Assembly: GCF_029439465.1 (NCBI RefSeq)
Contig: NZ_JAROAV010000024.1
Coordinates: 206,496 to 270,495, forward strand
Direction: 5' to 3'
DNA: 64,000 bases
DNA from: Luteipulveratus flavus
Lineage (GTDB): Bacteria; Actinomycetota; Actinomycetes; Actinomycetales; Dermatophilaceae
Position numbers and translations under genes: made by a program. The notes under the pieces were generated by a model, which did not search any database, had not been told where the DNA came from, and saw nothing but the letters and a program-made list of their open reading frames with translations. The number at the start of each line of letters is the position of its first letter. The first letter of the stretch is position 1. This document shows, piece by piece, positions 1-12,348 of this stretch.

Positions 1-235
1 AGTCGTAGCCGATGCCGACGATCGTCTCGCGGACGATCTTGGCGATGTCGACGTACCCGCTGGTGGTGACCTCACCGGCCACGTGCACCAGACCCGTGGT
101 GACCATGGTCTCGACCGCCACGCGGGCGCTCGGGTCCTGCTCGAGCATCGCGTCGAGGATCGAGTCGCTGATCTGGTCACAGATCTTGTCGGGGTGTCCC
201 TCGGTGACGGACTCGGACGTGAACAGACGTGCCAC
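1..235 (-). CDS. metK: S-adenosylmethionine synthase, N-terminal part (runs off the window)
   Basis: MetK makes S-adenosylmethionine from methionine and ATP in the cytoplasm. Only the first 78 codons lie in the window and the rest continues beyond base 1. The translation reads [20 protein letters not shown], which contains the family's N-terminal motif GHPDK that contacts ATP and methionine. The start is GTG at 235, with AGGAG a few bases upstream. It is the last visible gene of the mihF-gmk-rpoZ-coaBC-metK run, 56 bases after coaBC, and probably belongs to the same transcript. No SAM riboswitch fits in the short gap. Confidence 0.96.
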   Translation of the reverse strand, partial: MARLFTSESVTEGHPDKICDQISDSILDAMLEQDPSARVAVETMVTTGLVHVAGEVTTSGYVDIAKIVRETIVGIGYD

Positions 236-291
236 GGGTTCTCCTGTCGGTTGCAGCGGCGCAGAACGTGGCGAACCACGTCGCGGGGAGT

Positions 292-1509
292 CTAGGACGT
301 GTGGAGCAGCGGGATGACGGCATCCCAGAGCGCGGCGGCCACCTCGGCCTTGGTCGCCGGACCGACGGTGGTCACCTCGGGGCTGCCTCGGCGCAGCAGG
401 TGGACGGTCGTGTGGTCCTGTCCGAAGGTCAGTCCGTCGCCGACCTGGTTGGCCACCAGCAGGTCGCAGCCCTTGCGCTCGAGCTTGGCGCGGGCGTAGC
501 TGAGCAGGTCGCCGTGCTCGTCGCCGGTCTCGGCGGCGAACCCCACCAGGACGGGACGGGCGCAGTCGCCGCGCTGGCGCACCAGCTCGGCGAGGATGTC
601 GGGGTTGCGCACCAGCCGCACGGTGGGCGCGGCGTCGGGGTCGGCCGGGTCGTGGGTCTTCTTGATCTTGGTCCCGGCCGCCTCGGCGGGGCGGAAGTCC
701 GCGACGGCGGCCGCCATGACCACGACGTCGGCCCGGACCGCGGTCACCTGCTCCTGCAGCTGGAGCGCGGTCTCGACCGTGACGAGGTCGACGCCGGCGG
801 GCGTCGGCAGGGTCGAGGTGGAGATCAGCGTGACCTTCGCCCCGCGGCGCGCGGCCGCGTCGGCGATGGCGTACCCCTGCTTGCCGCTGGAGCGGTTGCC
901 GAGGTACCGCACCGGGTCCAGGGGCTCGCGGGTGCCTCCGGCGGTGACGACCACGTGCACGCCGGTGAGCGCGTCGTCCGCCGGCGCGCTCAGGACCTGC
1001 TGGCAGTACGCCGCGATGTCCTCCGGCTCGGGAAGCCGGCCGGGACCGGTGTCGGCACCGGTGAGCCGCCCCGAGGCGGTGTCCATCACGTGGACACCGC
1101 GGCTGCGCAGCGTCGCCACGTTGGCCGCCGTGGCGGGGTGCTGCCACATCTCGGTGTGCATCGCCGGCGCCATCACGACAGGGCACCGGGCGGTGAGCAG
1201 GGTGCTGGTCAGCAGGTCGTCGGCGAGGCCGTGAGCGGCCTTGGCGAGCAGGTCGGCGGTCGCCGGAGCGACGACCACCAGGTCGGCCTGCTGGCCGATC
1301 CGCACGTGCGGCACCTCGTGGACGTCGGTCCACACATCGGTGCTCACCGGCTTGCCGGACAGCGCCGCCCAGGTCGGTTCACCGACGAACTGCAGGGCGG
1401 CCGCGGTCGGGACGACCGTCACGTCGTACCCGGACTCGGTGAAACGGCGCAGCAGCGACGCGACCTTGTACGCCGCGATTCCGCCGCCGACGCCGAGGAC
1501 GATCCGCAT
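292..1509 (-). CDS. coaBC: Bifunctional phosphopantothenoylcysteine decarboxylase / phosphopantothenate-cysteine ligase
   Basis: CoaBC performs two consecutive steps of coenzyme A synthesis: it joins cysteine to 4'-phosphopantothenate (CoaB) and decarboxylates the product to 4'-phosphopantetheine (CoaC). The 405-residue protein has the normal fused length. The FMN-dependent CoaC half covers about residues 1-175, with the catalytic His in PHVRIG (about 68) and the substrate-clamp motif PAMHTEMW (115-122). The CoaB half starts near 183 and shows NRSSGKQG (205-212), [10 protein letters not shown] (265-274) and KIKK (281-284). It lies between rpoZ (28-base gap) and metK, the usual actinobacterial order. 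Confidence 0.97.
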   Translation of the reverse strand: MRIVLGVGGGIAAYKVASLLRRFTESGYDVTVVPTAAALQFVGEPTWAALSGKPVSTDVWTDVHEVPHVRIGQQADLVVVAPATADLLAKAAHGLADDLLTSTLLTARCPVVMAPAMHTEMWQHPATAANVATLRSRGVHVMDTASGRLTGADTGPGRLPEPEDIAAYCQQVLSAPADDALTGVHVVVTAGGTREPLDPVRYLGNRSSGKQGYAIADAAARRGAKVTLISTSTLPTPAGVDLVTVETALQLQEQVTAVRADVVVMAAAVADFRPAEAAGTKIKKTHDPADPDAAPTVRLVRNPDILAELVRQRGDCARPVLVGFAAETGDEHGDLLSYARAKLERKGCDLLVANQVGDGLTFGQDHTTVHLLRRGSPEVTTVGPATKAEVAAALWDAVIPLLHTS

Positions 1510-1537
1510 GGGAGGTCGGAGCCGAGGCCGTGGAGCC

Positions 1538-1801
1538 TCAGGCCTCCTGCTTCTCCATCGTCAGCAGACGGTCGTTGATCTCCCGCAGCGCGACGGACAG
1601 CGGCTTGTCGTTGACCTGGCTGTCGACGAGCGGGCCGACGTACTCCAGCAGGCCCTCGGACAGCTGGGAGTAGTAGGCGTTGATCTGCCGCGCACGCTTG
1701 GCCGAGTAGATGACCAGTGCGTACTTGGAGTCGGCGACCTCCAGGAGGTCGTCGATCGGCGGGTTGGTGATGCCCTCGGGGGCGGCCTGGGTGCCAGACA
1801 C
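1538..1801 (-). CDS. rpoZ: DNA-directed RNA polymerase omega subunit
   Basis: The omega subunit is a small factor that binds beta' and helps assemble and stabilise RNA polymerase. The 87-residue protein has the family core, [11 protein letters not shown] followed by [17 protein letters not shown], and a C-terminal helix. The reading frame begins with GTG at 1801 and has only a weak ribosome binding site, so translation may depend on the preceding gmk, which ends 15 bases upstream. The gmk-rpoZ-coaBC neighbourhood supports the call. Confidence 0.96.
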   Translation of the reverse strand: MSGTQAAPEGITNPPIDDLLEVADSKYALVIYSAKRARQINAYYSQLSEGLLEYVGPLVDSQVNDKPLSVALREINDRLLTMEKQEA

Positions 1802-1816
1802 GAAGAGGTCTCGCTT

Positions 1817-2389
1817 TCAGTGGGTGGGTTTGCGCATCAATGATACGAGTTCCTCGGCCGCACGCCGAACGTCGTCGTTGACGATGGTGGTGTCGAACTC
1901 GTCGACGGCCGCCAGCTCGGCCCGCGCGGTCTGCAGCCGGACGTCCTGCTCGTCGGCCGTCTCGGTGCCCCGGCCGACCAGCCGGCGGACCAGCTCCTCC
2001 CAGCTCGGGGGCTCGAGGAAGACCAGGTACGCCTCGGGCATCCGCTCCTTGACCTGCCGGGCGCCCTGCAGGTCGATCTCTAGCAGGGGCAGCCGGCCGC
2101 GGGCGATCGCGTCCAGCACCGGGCGGCGGGGCGTGCCGTAGCTCGCGCGGCCGTGCACGACGGCGTACTCCAGCAGCTCGCCCTCGTCGGCCATCCGCTG
2201 GAACTCCGCGTCCGAGACGAAGAAGTAGTGGACCCCGTCGACCTCGCCGGGTCGGGGCGGGCGGGTGGTGGCGGACACCGACAGCCACACCTCGGGGAAG
2301 TTCTCCCGGACGTAGGCGGCGACGGTGCCCTTACCGACAGCGGTCGGGCCGGCCAGGACGACCAGCCGACCGGGTACCTCAGCAGACAC
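1817..2389 (-). CDS. gmk: Guanylate kinase
   Basis: Gmk phosphorylates GMP to GDP with ATP. The P-loop GPTAVGKGT lies at residues 14-22 of the 190-residue form, followed by the GMP-binding region [20 protein letters not shown] chose GTG at 2389, 5 bases after the mihF stop codon and about 12 bases after an AAGGAG. This leaves a normal short N-terminus. The frame stays open upstream into mihF, so a longer form is possible but would add residues unlike the family. It is followed closely by rpoZ. Confidence 0.93.
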   Translation of the reverse strand: MSAEVPGRLVVLAGPTAVGKGTVAAYVRENFPEVWLSVSATTRPPRPGEVDGVHYFFVSDAEFQRMADEGELLEYAVVHGRASYGTPRRPVLDAIARGRLPLLEIDLQGARQVKERMPEAYLVFLEPPSWEELVRRLVGRGTETADEQDVRLQTARAELAAVDEFDTTIVNDDVRRAAEELVSLMRKPTH

Positions 2390-2396
2390 GAGCGGG

Positions 2397-2714
2397 TCAG
2401 GCTCCTTCGAAGCGGCCGAGCAGCGCGCTGATCTGGTTGGCGCCGAGGCCACGGACGCGACGGCTCTCGGAGATGCCGATCTCCTCCATGATCTGGCGGG
2501 CGCGCACCCGCCCGACCCCGGGCATCGACTCCAGCAGCGCGGACACCTTCATCTTGCCGATGACCTCGTTCTCGCGACCGGACTCGATCACGTCCCGCAG
2601 CGAGCCCTGGGCGTACTTCAGGCGGTTCTTCACCGCCGCCCGCTCCCGGCGCGCCCGCGCCGCCTTCTCCAGCGCCTCCGCACGTTGCTCGGGGGTCAAG
2701 GGCGGAAGGGCCAC
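2397..2714 (-). CDS. mihF: Mycobacterial-type integration host factor
   Basis: MihF (sIHF in Streptomyces) is a small actinobacterial nucleoid protein that binds DNA through a helix-two-turn-helix fold. The 105-residue protein contains the family blocks [13 protein letters not shown] and [18 protein letters not shown], then a C-terminal GLGANQ. The GTG start at 2714 has AGGAG seven bases upstream. The long open frame above it has no family similarity. In most actinobacteria mihF follows pyrF directly; here a divergent sigma factor gene separates them, so mihF needs its own promoter (see 2789-2818). Confidence 0.94.
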   Translation of the reverse strand: MALPPLTPEQRAEALEKAARARRERAAVKNRLKYAQGSLRDVIESGRENEVIGKMKVSALLESMPGVGRVRARQIMEEIGISESRRVRGLGANQISALLGRFEGA

Positions 2715-2788
2715 GGGCGGACTCCTATGGTCGGGCGAACGCGCGGACACCGGGCAGGCGTCCGTCGCGGGGAGAAGGGCTCTACCGG

Positions 2789-2818
2789 AACCTAGCGAGT
2801 GATCGTCAGGTGAGGCAA
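2789..2818 (-). promoter_or_regulatory. Candidate housekeeping promoter of the mihF-gmk-rpoZ-coaBC-metK unit
   Basis: On the minus strand TTGCCT and TAGGTT are separated by 18 bases, a reasonable SigA-type -35/-10 pair. Transcription would start near 2781, giving a leader of about 65 bases before the mihF GTG. The site lies in the gap created by the divergent sigma factor gene, where such a promoter is required. Confidence 0.5.
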
Positions 2819-2870
2819 CGCGGGCGGCTGCGCGGTGCCCGGCGGCGGGCCCGAGAGCGTCGGATCGCGC

Positions 2871-2898
2871 TGTCACACCCGGTCGTGCGGGCGGGGTC
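2871..2898 (+). promoter_or_regulatory. Candidate ECF41-type autoregulatory promoter
   Basis: TGTCACA at 2871-2877 equals the -35 element known for ECF41 sigma factors. It is followed after 17 bases by GGTC (2895-2898), one base off the CGTC -10 element. It lies about 40 bases before the start codon of the ECF41-like sigma gene, which suggests self-activation. The family consensus is recalled, not searched. Confidence 0.45.
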
Positions 2899-2937
2899 CA
2901 CCTCCATGACACGATCGTCACGGCCACGGGAGGACGC

Positions 2938-3828
2938 ATGACCGAGCTCGACCAGGAGAAGCCCTCGACCCGCCTCGCGGAGGAGTTCATGCAGGCGCGC
3001 CCCCGACTCGTCGGTGCGGCGTACCGCATCGTCGGCACGGTCGCGGACGCCGAGGACGTCGTCCAGGACGCGTGGCTGCGCTGGTCGACCGTGGACCGCG
3101 ACGAGGTACGCGACCCCGTCGCCTACCTGCTGACCGTCACCACCCGCCTGGCCCTGAACCGCCTTCGCCAGCAGCGCAACCGGCGTGAGGACTACATCGG
3201 TCCGTGGCTCCCCGAGCCGAGCGACGACATGGACGTCGAGGCGTCGGTCGAGCTCTCGGAGTCGGTGTCGATGGCGATGATGGTGGTGCTGGAGACGCTG
3301 ACGCCGCTGGAGCGCGCCACGTTCGTGCTGCACGACGTCTTCGGCCTGACGTACGCCGAGGTCGCCACCGCCATCGACCGCTCGGACGCCGCGGCCCGCC
3401 AGCTCGGGCACCGGGCGCGGGCCCACGTCGCCGCCCGCCGTCCGCGGCGGGTGGTCGACCAGGTGCGTCACCGTCAGGTCACCGACCAGTTCGTCGCGGC
3501 GGCCGCCACCGGCGACGTCAGCGCCCTGCTCGGCCTGCTCGCCCCCGATGTCGTCCTGGTGACCGACGGCGGCGGGCTGCGCCAGGCGGCGCTGCGTCCG
3601 GTGCAGGGTTCGGACAACGTGTCGCGCTTCATCGCCGGGGTGGCGCAGAAGGGCATGGACGACTCGGTCACCGTCGACGTCCTGCGCGTCAACGGCGAGT
3701 CGGCGATCGTCGTGGCACGCGGTGACGAGCTGGACACCGTCTGCTTCCTCACCGTCGAGGAGAGCGGCATCACCGCGCTTCACCTCGTGCGCAACCCGCA
3801 CAAGCTCACCGCGGTCCGCAACCACTGA
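2938..3828 (+). CDS. ECF41-family RNA polymerase sigma factor with SnoaL-like C-terminal domain
   Basis: This alternative sigma factor directs RNA polymerase to its own promoters. Residues 15-85 form sigma region 2 (AEDVVQDAWLRW) and residues 115-165 region 4 (LTPLERATFVLHDVFGLTYA). The C-terminal half (about 175-296) is a SnoaL/NTF2-like domain. The linker WLPEP (90-94), DGGG (210-213) and NPHKL (286-290) match the ECF41 hallmarks WLPEPL, DGGGK and NPDKL, with small changes. In this family the fused tail takes the place of an anti-sigma factor. ATG at 2938 follows GGAGG. The gene is divergent from mihF and splits the usual pyrF-mihF junction. No typical ECF41 partner oxidoreductase or carboxymuconolactone decarboxylase lies beside it. 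Confidence 0.92.
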   Translation: MTELDQEKPSTRLAEEFMQARPRLVGAAYRIVGTVADAEDVVQDAWLRWSTVDRDEVRDPVAYLLTVTTRLALNRLRQQRNRREDYIGPWLPEPSDDMDVEASVELSESVSMAMMVVLETLTPLERATFVLHDVFGLTYAEVATAIDRSDAAARQLGHRARAHVAARRPRRVVDQVRHRQVTDQFVAAAATGDVSALLGLLAPDVVLVTDGGGLRQAALRPVQGSDNVSRFIAGVAQKGMDDSVTVDVLRVNGESAIVVARGDELDTVCFLTVEESGITALHLVRNPHKLTAVRNH

Positions 3829-3831
3829 GCG

Positions 3832-3859
3832 GCGGCCGCAGGCCCCGGGCCGCGGCCGC
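3832..3859. terminator. GC-rich hairpin between convergent genes
   Basis: GCGGCCGC occurs at 3832-3839 and again at 3852-3859, with an inner GGCC/GGCC pair, forming a long G+C hairpin. It begins three bases after the sigma factor stop and ends just before the pyrF stop, so it can terminate from either side. There is no U tract. Confidence 0.55.
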
Positions 3860-3864
3860 AGCGG

Positions 3865-4721
3865 TCACGGGCGCAGCGCAGCCGCCTCCTGCGTCGCTCG
3901 CTCGGTCGCGGCCCGCAGGGCGAGCGGGTCCGGACCGGCGGCGAGCAGGCCGCGCGAGACCGCCGGCAGCACCTGGGACTCCGCCGCGCCGAACCCGCGA
4001 CGGATGTCGTCGATCGTGGCCCCCTGCGCGCCGAGGCCGGGCGCCAGGAGCGGTGCCCTGCTGGTCGCGAGCGCGTCGGTGAGGCCGAGGTCGGCGAGGT
4101 CCTTGCCGATCGTCGCGCCGGTGACCAGCCCGAAGCTGGCGAGGCGGGTGCTCTCCGCCGCGTTGAGGGCCGTCACGCCGTCGATCACGGTCTGCGCGAC
4201 GGTGACGCCGTCGCGGACGGCGTGCTGCACCGAGGCGCCCTCGGGGTTGGACGTCATCGCCAGCACGAACAGCCCACGCCCGGTCTCCCGGGCGAGGTCG
4301 ACCGCCGGGGCCAGGGAGCCGAACCCGAGGTACGGGCTGACCGTGACGGCATCGGCGCGCAGCGGTGAGGCGTCACTCAGGTAGGCGTCGGCGTAGGCGC
4401 CCATCGTCGAGCCGATGTCGCCGCGCTTGACGTCCAGCAGGCTGAGCGTCCCGCTCCCGCGCAGGGCGGCGAGGACGTCCTCCAGGACGGCCACGCCGCG
4501 GGAGCCGTGCCGCTCGAAGAACGCCGACTGCGGCTTCACGACCGCCACGCGACCGGCATACGCCTCGAGGCAGATGTCGGCGAACCGGCGCAGCCCGTCC
4601 ACGTCGTCCGCGAGCCCCCAGTCGCTCAGCAGGCTCGCGTGCGGGTCGATACCCGGGCAGAGCGGCCCGAACCGGTCGACGGCCTCCGTCAGCCGGGCAC
4701 CGAACGTCGCGACCGGCGTGC

Positions 4722-4725
<4 letters not shown>
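3865..4725 (-). CDS. pyrF: Orotidine 5'-phosphate decarboxylase (type 2)
   Basis: PyrF decarboxylates OMP to UMP, the last step of de novo UMP synthesis. The 286-residue protein belongs to the longer type-2 subfamily common in actinobacteria. The catalytic segment [12 protein letters not shown] carries the Asp-Lys-Asp array at about residues 98-103, and the phosphate-binding end reads [11 protein letters not shown]. The GTG start shares the bases GTGA with the carB stop, so the two are translationally coupled. It is the last gene of the pyrR-pyrF operon. Confidence 0.96.
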
Positions 4726-8092
<3,367 letters not shown>

Positions 8093-8093
<1 letters not shown>

Positions 8094-9334
8094 CAGGCCG
8101 TCTCCTCACTGGTCGAGCGGGCGGACGCAGAGCGCTCTGGCGAGGCCGTGCCCATGAGCTCGATGAACCGGTCGAACAGGTACGCCGCGTCGTGCGGGCC
8201 GGCCGCGGCCTCGGGGTGGTACTGCACGGAGTACGCAGGCAGGTCGAGGCAGTCCAGTCCCTCGACGACGTCGTCGTTGAGGCAGATGTGGGAGACCCGC
8301 ACCCGCCCGTAGGAGGTGCCGTTGTCCGCGTCGGACGGGGCGACCGTCTCACCCTCCAGCGGCGCGTCGACGGCGAACCCGTGGTTGTGCGCGGTGACCT
8401 CGACCTTGCCGGTGGTCCGGTCCAGCACCGGCTGGTTGATGCCGCGGTGGCCGTACTTGAGCTTGTACGTGCCGAAGCCGAGCGCCCGGCCGAGGATCTG
8501 GTTCCCGAAGCAGATGCCGAAGAACGGCAGCCGCGCGTCGAGCACCTCGCGCAGGACGTCGACCTGCGGTGCGGTCGCCGGGTCGCCGGGGCCGTTGGAG
8601 AAGAACACGCCGTCCGGCTGTACCGCGCGGATCTGCTCGAACGTCGCGTCGGCGGGCAGGACGTGCACCTCGATGCCCCGCTGCGCCATCAGGGCCGGCG
8701 TCATCGCCTTGATGCCCAGGTCCAGGGCCGCGACGGTGAAGCGCCGCTCCCCCCGCGCCGGGACGACGTACGCGTCATCGGTCGAGACCTGCGAGGCCAG
8801 CTCCGAGCCGGCCATCTCGGGCGCATCCTGGACGCGAGCGAGCAGGTCGTCCGCTCGCACGTCCAGGTGCTCACCGCTGAAGATGCCGACTCGCATCGCG
8901 CCGCGCTCGCGCAGGTGGCGGGTCAGCGCCCGGGTGTCGATGTCGCAGATGCCCACCACGCCCTGGTCGCGCAGGTCGTCCTCCAGCGTGCGGGCCGACC
9001 GCCAGCTCGACGGGCGGATCGCGGGGTCGCGCACGACGTAGCCCGCGACCCAGATGCGCCGCGACTCGGCGTCCTCGTCGTTCATCCCGGTGTTGCCGAC
9101 GTGCGGGGCGGTCATGACCACGACCTGCTGGTGGTAGCTCGGGTCGGTGATCGTCTCCTGGTAGCCGGTCATGCCGGTGGAGAAGACGCCCTCGCCGACC
9201 GTCGAGCCGACTGCGCCGTACGCCAGCCCGGAGAACGTCCGACCGTCCTCGAGCACCAGCACCGCCGGCTCGCGCTGCGGGACCCGCGTCGCGCTCACAC
9301 CCGTCTCCATCTCCACTGTCCGGTCGTCGCTCAT
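8093..9334 (-). CDS. carA: Carbamoyl-phosphate synthase small (glutamine amidotransferase) subunit
   Basis: CarA hydrolyses glutamine and channels ammonia to CarB. In the 413-residue protein the N-terminal interaction domain is followed by a class I glutamine amidotransferase with the nucleophile Cys275 (FFGICFGNQ) and the His-Glu pair in QYHPE (373/375). ATG at 9334 shares ATGA with the pyrC stop. A GTG at codon 13 (VSATRVPQ) is a possible alternative, because the first 20 residues are poorly conserved. Confidence 0.97.
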
Positions 9335-10650
9335 CGGGTCACGCCTCCGTCGAGGTAGGTGGCCCGGCCGCGCAGGAAGGTCGCGTGCACCGCTCCCTTG
9401 AGGACGCGCCCGTGCCAGGGGTTGTTGCGGGAGAGCGACAGGGACCGGTCGCGGTCCACGGCACCCTCCGCGGAGGGGTCGAGCAGGACGAGGTTGGCCG
9501 GCTCCCCCGCCGCGAGCCGGCGGCCGTGACCGGTCAGGCTCGCGATCTGCGCCGGCCGGTGGGACATCGCCGCTGCGACCTCGTCCCAGGTCATCAGGCC
9601 GCTCTCGACCATCACCGTGGTGACGACCGCGAGCGCCTGCTCCAACCCGAGCATCCCGAACGCCGCCTCCGCAAAGGCGTGCTCCTTGTCGTGCCGGGCG
9701 TGCGGTGCGTGGTCGGTGGCGACCGCGTCGATGGTGCCGTCGGCGAGGGCCGCGCGCAGCGCCTCGACGTCCTCCTGCGGCCGCAGCGGTGGGTTCACCT
9801 TGAAGACCGGGTCGTACCCGCCGAGCAGGTCGGTGGTCAGCAGCAGGTGGTGCGGCGTCACCTCGGCCGTGACGGCGATGCCCTGGCTCTTGGCCCAGCG
9901 GAGCACCTCGACCGAGCCCGCGGTCGAGACGTGCGCGATGTGCACCCGCGAGCCGGTGTGGCGGGCGAGCATGACGTCGCGGGCGACGATGACCTCCTCG
10001 GCGACGCCGGGCCAGCCGGGCAGGCCGAGGCGGCCGGACAGCTCGCCCTCGTGGCAGCAGGCCTGACCGTCGGCCAGCCGCGGCTCCTGGGCGTGCTGGG
10101 ACACCACGCCGCCGAACGCCTTGACGTACTCCAGCGCCCGGCGCATCAGCCGCGCGTCGTGAACGCACTTCCCGTCGTCGGAGAACACCCGGACGCCGGC
10201 GCGCGAGCGGGCCATCAGGCCGAGCTCGGCGAGCTGCTCCCCCGCCAGCGCCTTGGTGACCGCGCCGACCGGCTGGACGTCGACCAGACCGACCTTCTGA
10301 CCGAGGTCGAGGACCCGCTCGGCCGCCTCGGCGGTGTCGGTGACCGGGTCGGTGTTGGCCATCGCGAGGACGGCGGTGAACCCGCCCGCGGCGGCCGCGG
10401 CGGAGCCGGTCTCGATGGTCTCGGCGTCCTCGCGTCCGGGCTCGCGCAGATGGGTGTGCAGGTCGACCAGACCGGGCAGCGCGACCAGGCCGTCCGCGTC
10501 GAGCACCGTCACGTCCTTCGGCGCGGACAGTGAGCCGACCTCGACGATCACGCCGTCGCGCAGCAGCAGGTCCGCGCGTCCCCCGCCGACCAGGTCGGCG
10601 CCGCGGACGACGTACGCCTGTCCGTCGCGAGTCGGGTTGGCGTGAGTCAC
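9331..10650 (-). CDS. pyrC: Dihydroorotase
   Basis: PyrC cyclises carbamoyl aspartate to dihydroorotate. The 439-residue length and the motif [15 protein letters not shown] (metal ligands His65 and His67) mark the type I amidohydrolase form. The Asp base lies in VATDHAPH near the C-terminal third. A second metal site is suggested by the His residues of IAHVST and VTPHHL. The GTG start shares GTGA with the pyrB stop, and the gene is tightly embedded in the pyr operon. Confidence 0.97.
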   Translation of the reverse strand: MTHANPTRDGQAYVVRGADLVGGGRADLLLRDGVIVEVGSLSAPKDVTVLDADGLVALPGLVDLHTHLREPGREDAETIETGSAAAAAGGFTAVLAMANTDPVTDTAEAAERVLDLGQKVGLVDVQPVGAVTKALAGEQLAELGLMARSRAGVRVFSDDGKCVHDARLMRRALEYVKAFGGVVSQHAQEPRLADGQACCHEGELSGRLGLPGWPGVAEEVIVARDVMLARHTGSRVHIAHVSTAGSVEVLRWAKSQGIAVTAEVTPHHLLLTTDLLGGYDPVFKVNPPLRPQEDVEALRAALADGTIDAVATDHAPHARHDKEHAFAEAAFGMLGLEQALAVVTTVMVESGLMTWDEVAAAMSHRPAQIASLTGHGRRLAAGEPANLVLLDPSAEGAVDRDRSLSLSRNNPWHGRVLKGAVHATFLRGRATYLDGGVTR

Positions 10651-11582
10651 TTCTCGGCTCCTTCGCTCGAGGCCAGCAGGTGGTAGAGGACGCTCATCCG
10701 GACGGCCACGCCGGCCGAGACCTGGTCCAGGATCAGCGAACGCGCCTCGTCCGCGGCGTCGGCGGTGATCTCCAGGCCGCGGTTCATCGGGCCCGGGTGG
10801 CAGATGACGGCGTGCTCGGGCAGCACCTTCAGCCGCTCGCGGGTGAGTCCGTAGCCGACGGTGTACTCGCGCGGCGTCGGGAAGTAGCCGCCGCTCATGC
10901 GCTCCTTCTGGACCCGCAGCATCATCGCGACGTCGACCTGCGGCAGCACCTCGTCCAGGTCGTAGGAGGTGTCGAAGCCATCCTCCTTGGCCCAGGCGCC
11001 GACGCCGCTGGGCATCAGCGTCGGCGGCGCGACCAGGGTCACGTGCGCGCCGAGGGTGCGCAGCAGGATCAGGTTGCTGCGCACCACGCGGGAGTGGGTG
11101 AGGTCGCCGACGATCGCGACGTGCCGTCCGTCCAGGTCACCGATCCGGCGGCGGATCGTGTACGCGTCCAGCAGCGCCTGGGTGGGGTGCTCGTGAGTGC
11201 CGTCGCCCGCGTTGACGACCATGGCGTCGACCCACTGGGCGACCTGCTGGGGTGCACCGCTGGCGTGGTGCCGGATCACCAGTCCGTCCACGCCCATCGC
11301 GGCCACCGTCATGACGGTGTCGCGCAGCGACTCGCCCTTGCTCACCGAGGACCCCTTCGCAGACACATTGATGACGTCGGCGGACAGCCACTTGCCGGCG
11401 ATCTCGAACGAGCTGCGGGTCCGGGTGGAGTCCTCGAAGAAGAGGTTGACGATCGTGCGCCCGCGCAGCGCGGGGAGCTTCTTGACCTCGCGGTCCTGGA
11501 CCTGGTGCATCTGCTCGGCGGTCTGCAGGATCTGCAGCGCCTCGTCGCGGGCCAGGTCGGCAGCGCTCAGCAGGTGCCTCAT
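10647..11582 (-). CDS. pyrB: Aspartate carbamoyltransferase catalytic subunit
   Basis: PyrB condenses carbamoyl phosphate with aspartate. The 311-residue protein shows the carbamoyl-phosphate site FFEDSTRTR (48-56), the HPTQALLDA motif and the C-terminal [11 protein letters not shown]. No regulatory pyrI follows, as usual in actinobacteria, where PyrR and feedback on CarB provide control. ATG at 11582 shares ATGA with the pyrR stop. Confidence 0.97.
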   Translation of the reverse strand: MRHLLSAADLARDEALQILQTAEQMHQVQDREVKKLPALRGRTIVNLFFEDSTRTRSSFEIAGKWLSADVINVSAKGSSVSKGESLRDTVMTVAAMGVDGLVIRHHASGAPQQVAQWVDAMVVNAGDGTHEHPTQALLDAYTIRRRIGDLDGRHVAIVGDLTHSRVVRSNLILLRTLGAHVTLVAPPTLMPSGVGAWAKEDGFDTSYDLDEVLPQVDVAMMLRVQKERMSGGYFPTPREYTVGYGLTRERLKVLPEHAVICHPGPMNRGLEITADAADEARSLILDQVSAGVAVRMSVLYHLLASSEGAEK

Positions 11583-12187
11583 CGGGCCTGTCCTTCCGTC
11601 GGGCCCGCCACGATGCGGACCTCCTCGATGCCGTCGTGGTCCTGCAGCCGGACGCGGACCCGTTCGGCCTTCGCGGTGGGCAGGTTCTTGCCGACGTGGT
11701 CGGCCCGGACGGGCAGCTCGCGGTGACCGCGGTCGACGAGGACGACGAGCCGGACCGCTCGCGGTCGTCCGAGGTCGCCCAGCGCGTCCAGCGCCGCGCG
11801 CACCGTGCGCCCGGAGTAGAGGACGTCGTCGACCAGCACGACGATCTTGTCGTCGATGCCGCCGCTGGGGATCGTCGTGGCATGCGCCGTGCGGACCGGC
11901 TGACGACGCAGGTCGTCGCGGTACATGGTCACGTCGAGCGCACCGACCGGGACGTCGACGCCCTCGACCTGGGCGATCGCCGCGACCAGCCGTTCGGCGA
12001 GCTCGACGCCGCGGGTCGGGATGCCGAGCACGACCAGGTCGTCGGCTCCCTTGTTGTGCTCGAGCACCTCGTGCGCCATCCGCCGCAGGGCGCGGGAGAC
12101 ATCGGCGGAGCTGAGGACCACACGACCGGACGACGGAGCCGAGGGCTGCGACGCCGCCGGGGGTAGGGCAGAGTCAGGACGCGACAT
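11579..12187 (-). CDS. pyrR: PyrR pyrimidine operon regulator / uracil phosphoribosyltransferase
   Basis: PyrR binds a hairpin in its own leader mRNA when UMP is abundant and lowers expression of the operon; many members also convert uracil and PRPP to UMP. The 202-residue protein has the PRPP-binding loop [13 protein letters not shown] (116-128) and the DVTMYRDDL segment. The first 20 residues are Ser/Pro-rich and probably disordered. ATG at 12187 follows a strong AAGGAGG. A PyrR-type hairpin lies just before that ribosome binding site (12207-12222), indicating translational autoregulation of pyrR and the coupled genes behind it. Confidence 0.96.
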   Translation of the reverse strand: MSRPDSALPPAASQPSAPSSGRVVLSSADVSRALRRMAHEVLEHNKGADDLVVLGIPTRGVELAERLVAAIAQVEGVDVPVGALDVTMYRDDLRRQPVRTAHATTIPSGGIDDKIVVLVDDVLYSGRTVRAALDALGDLGRPRAVRLVVLVDRGHRELPVRADHVGKNLPTAKAERVRVRLQDHDGIEEVRIVAGPTEGQAR

Positions 12188-12197
12188 GGCGTCAGGA

Positions 12198-12256
12198 CCT
12201 CCTTCGCCGCCTCACGGGACGGATCGTTAAAGGATGTCTGTCGGCCAGAGATGTTA
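12198..12256 (-). promoter_or_regulatory. pyrR leader: PyrR-binding hairpin next to the ribosome binding site
   Basis: On the minus strand CCGUC and GGCGG pair around the loop CCGUGA (hairpin 12207-12222). AAGGAGG (12198-12204) follows three bases later. The loop resembles the conserved PyrR-binding loop of actinobacterial pyr leaders. A TAACAT about 30 bases further upstream (12251-12256) could be the -10 box, giving a short leader. CCGGCC/GGCCGG at 12258-12274 forms a second inverted repeat at the promoter. Confidence 0.7.
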
Positions 12257-12325
12257 CCCGGCCGCAACGGCCGGACCGGCACCGGGCACGCCCGCTTCCC
12301 GCGTCGGCGCCTTCCACGACCCCCG

Positions 12326-12348
12326 GCGAGCGACCGGCCGGTCCTCGC
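12326..12348 (-). terminator. Hairpin directly after the LAL regulator gene
   Basis: GCGAG (12326-12330) pairs with CTCGC (12344-12348), with an inner GACC/GGTC pair. The hairpin starts right at the stop codon of the regulator and separates it from the pyr operon on the same strand. No U tract is present. Confidence 0.4.

Noticed and set aside
236..291. SAM riboswitch before metK
   Set aside because: The gap is only 56 bases, too short for a known SAM riboswitch, and metK probably shares the coaBC transcript.
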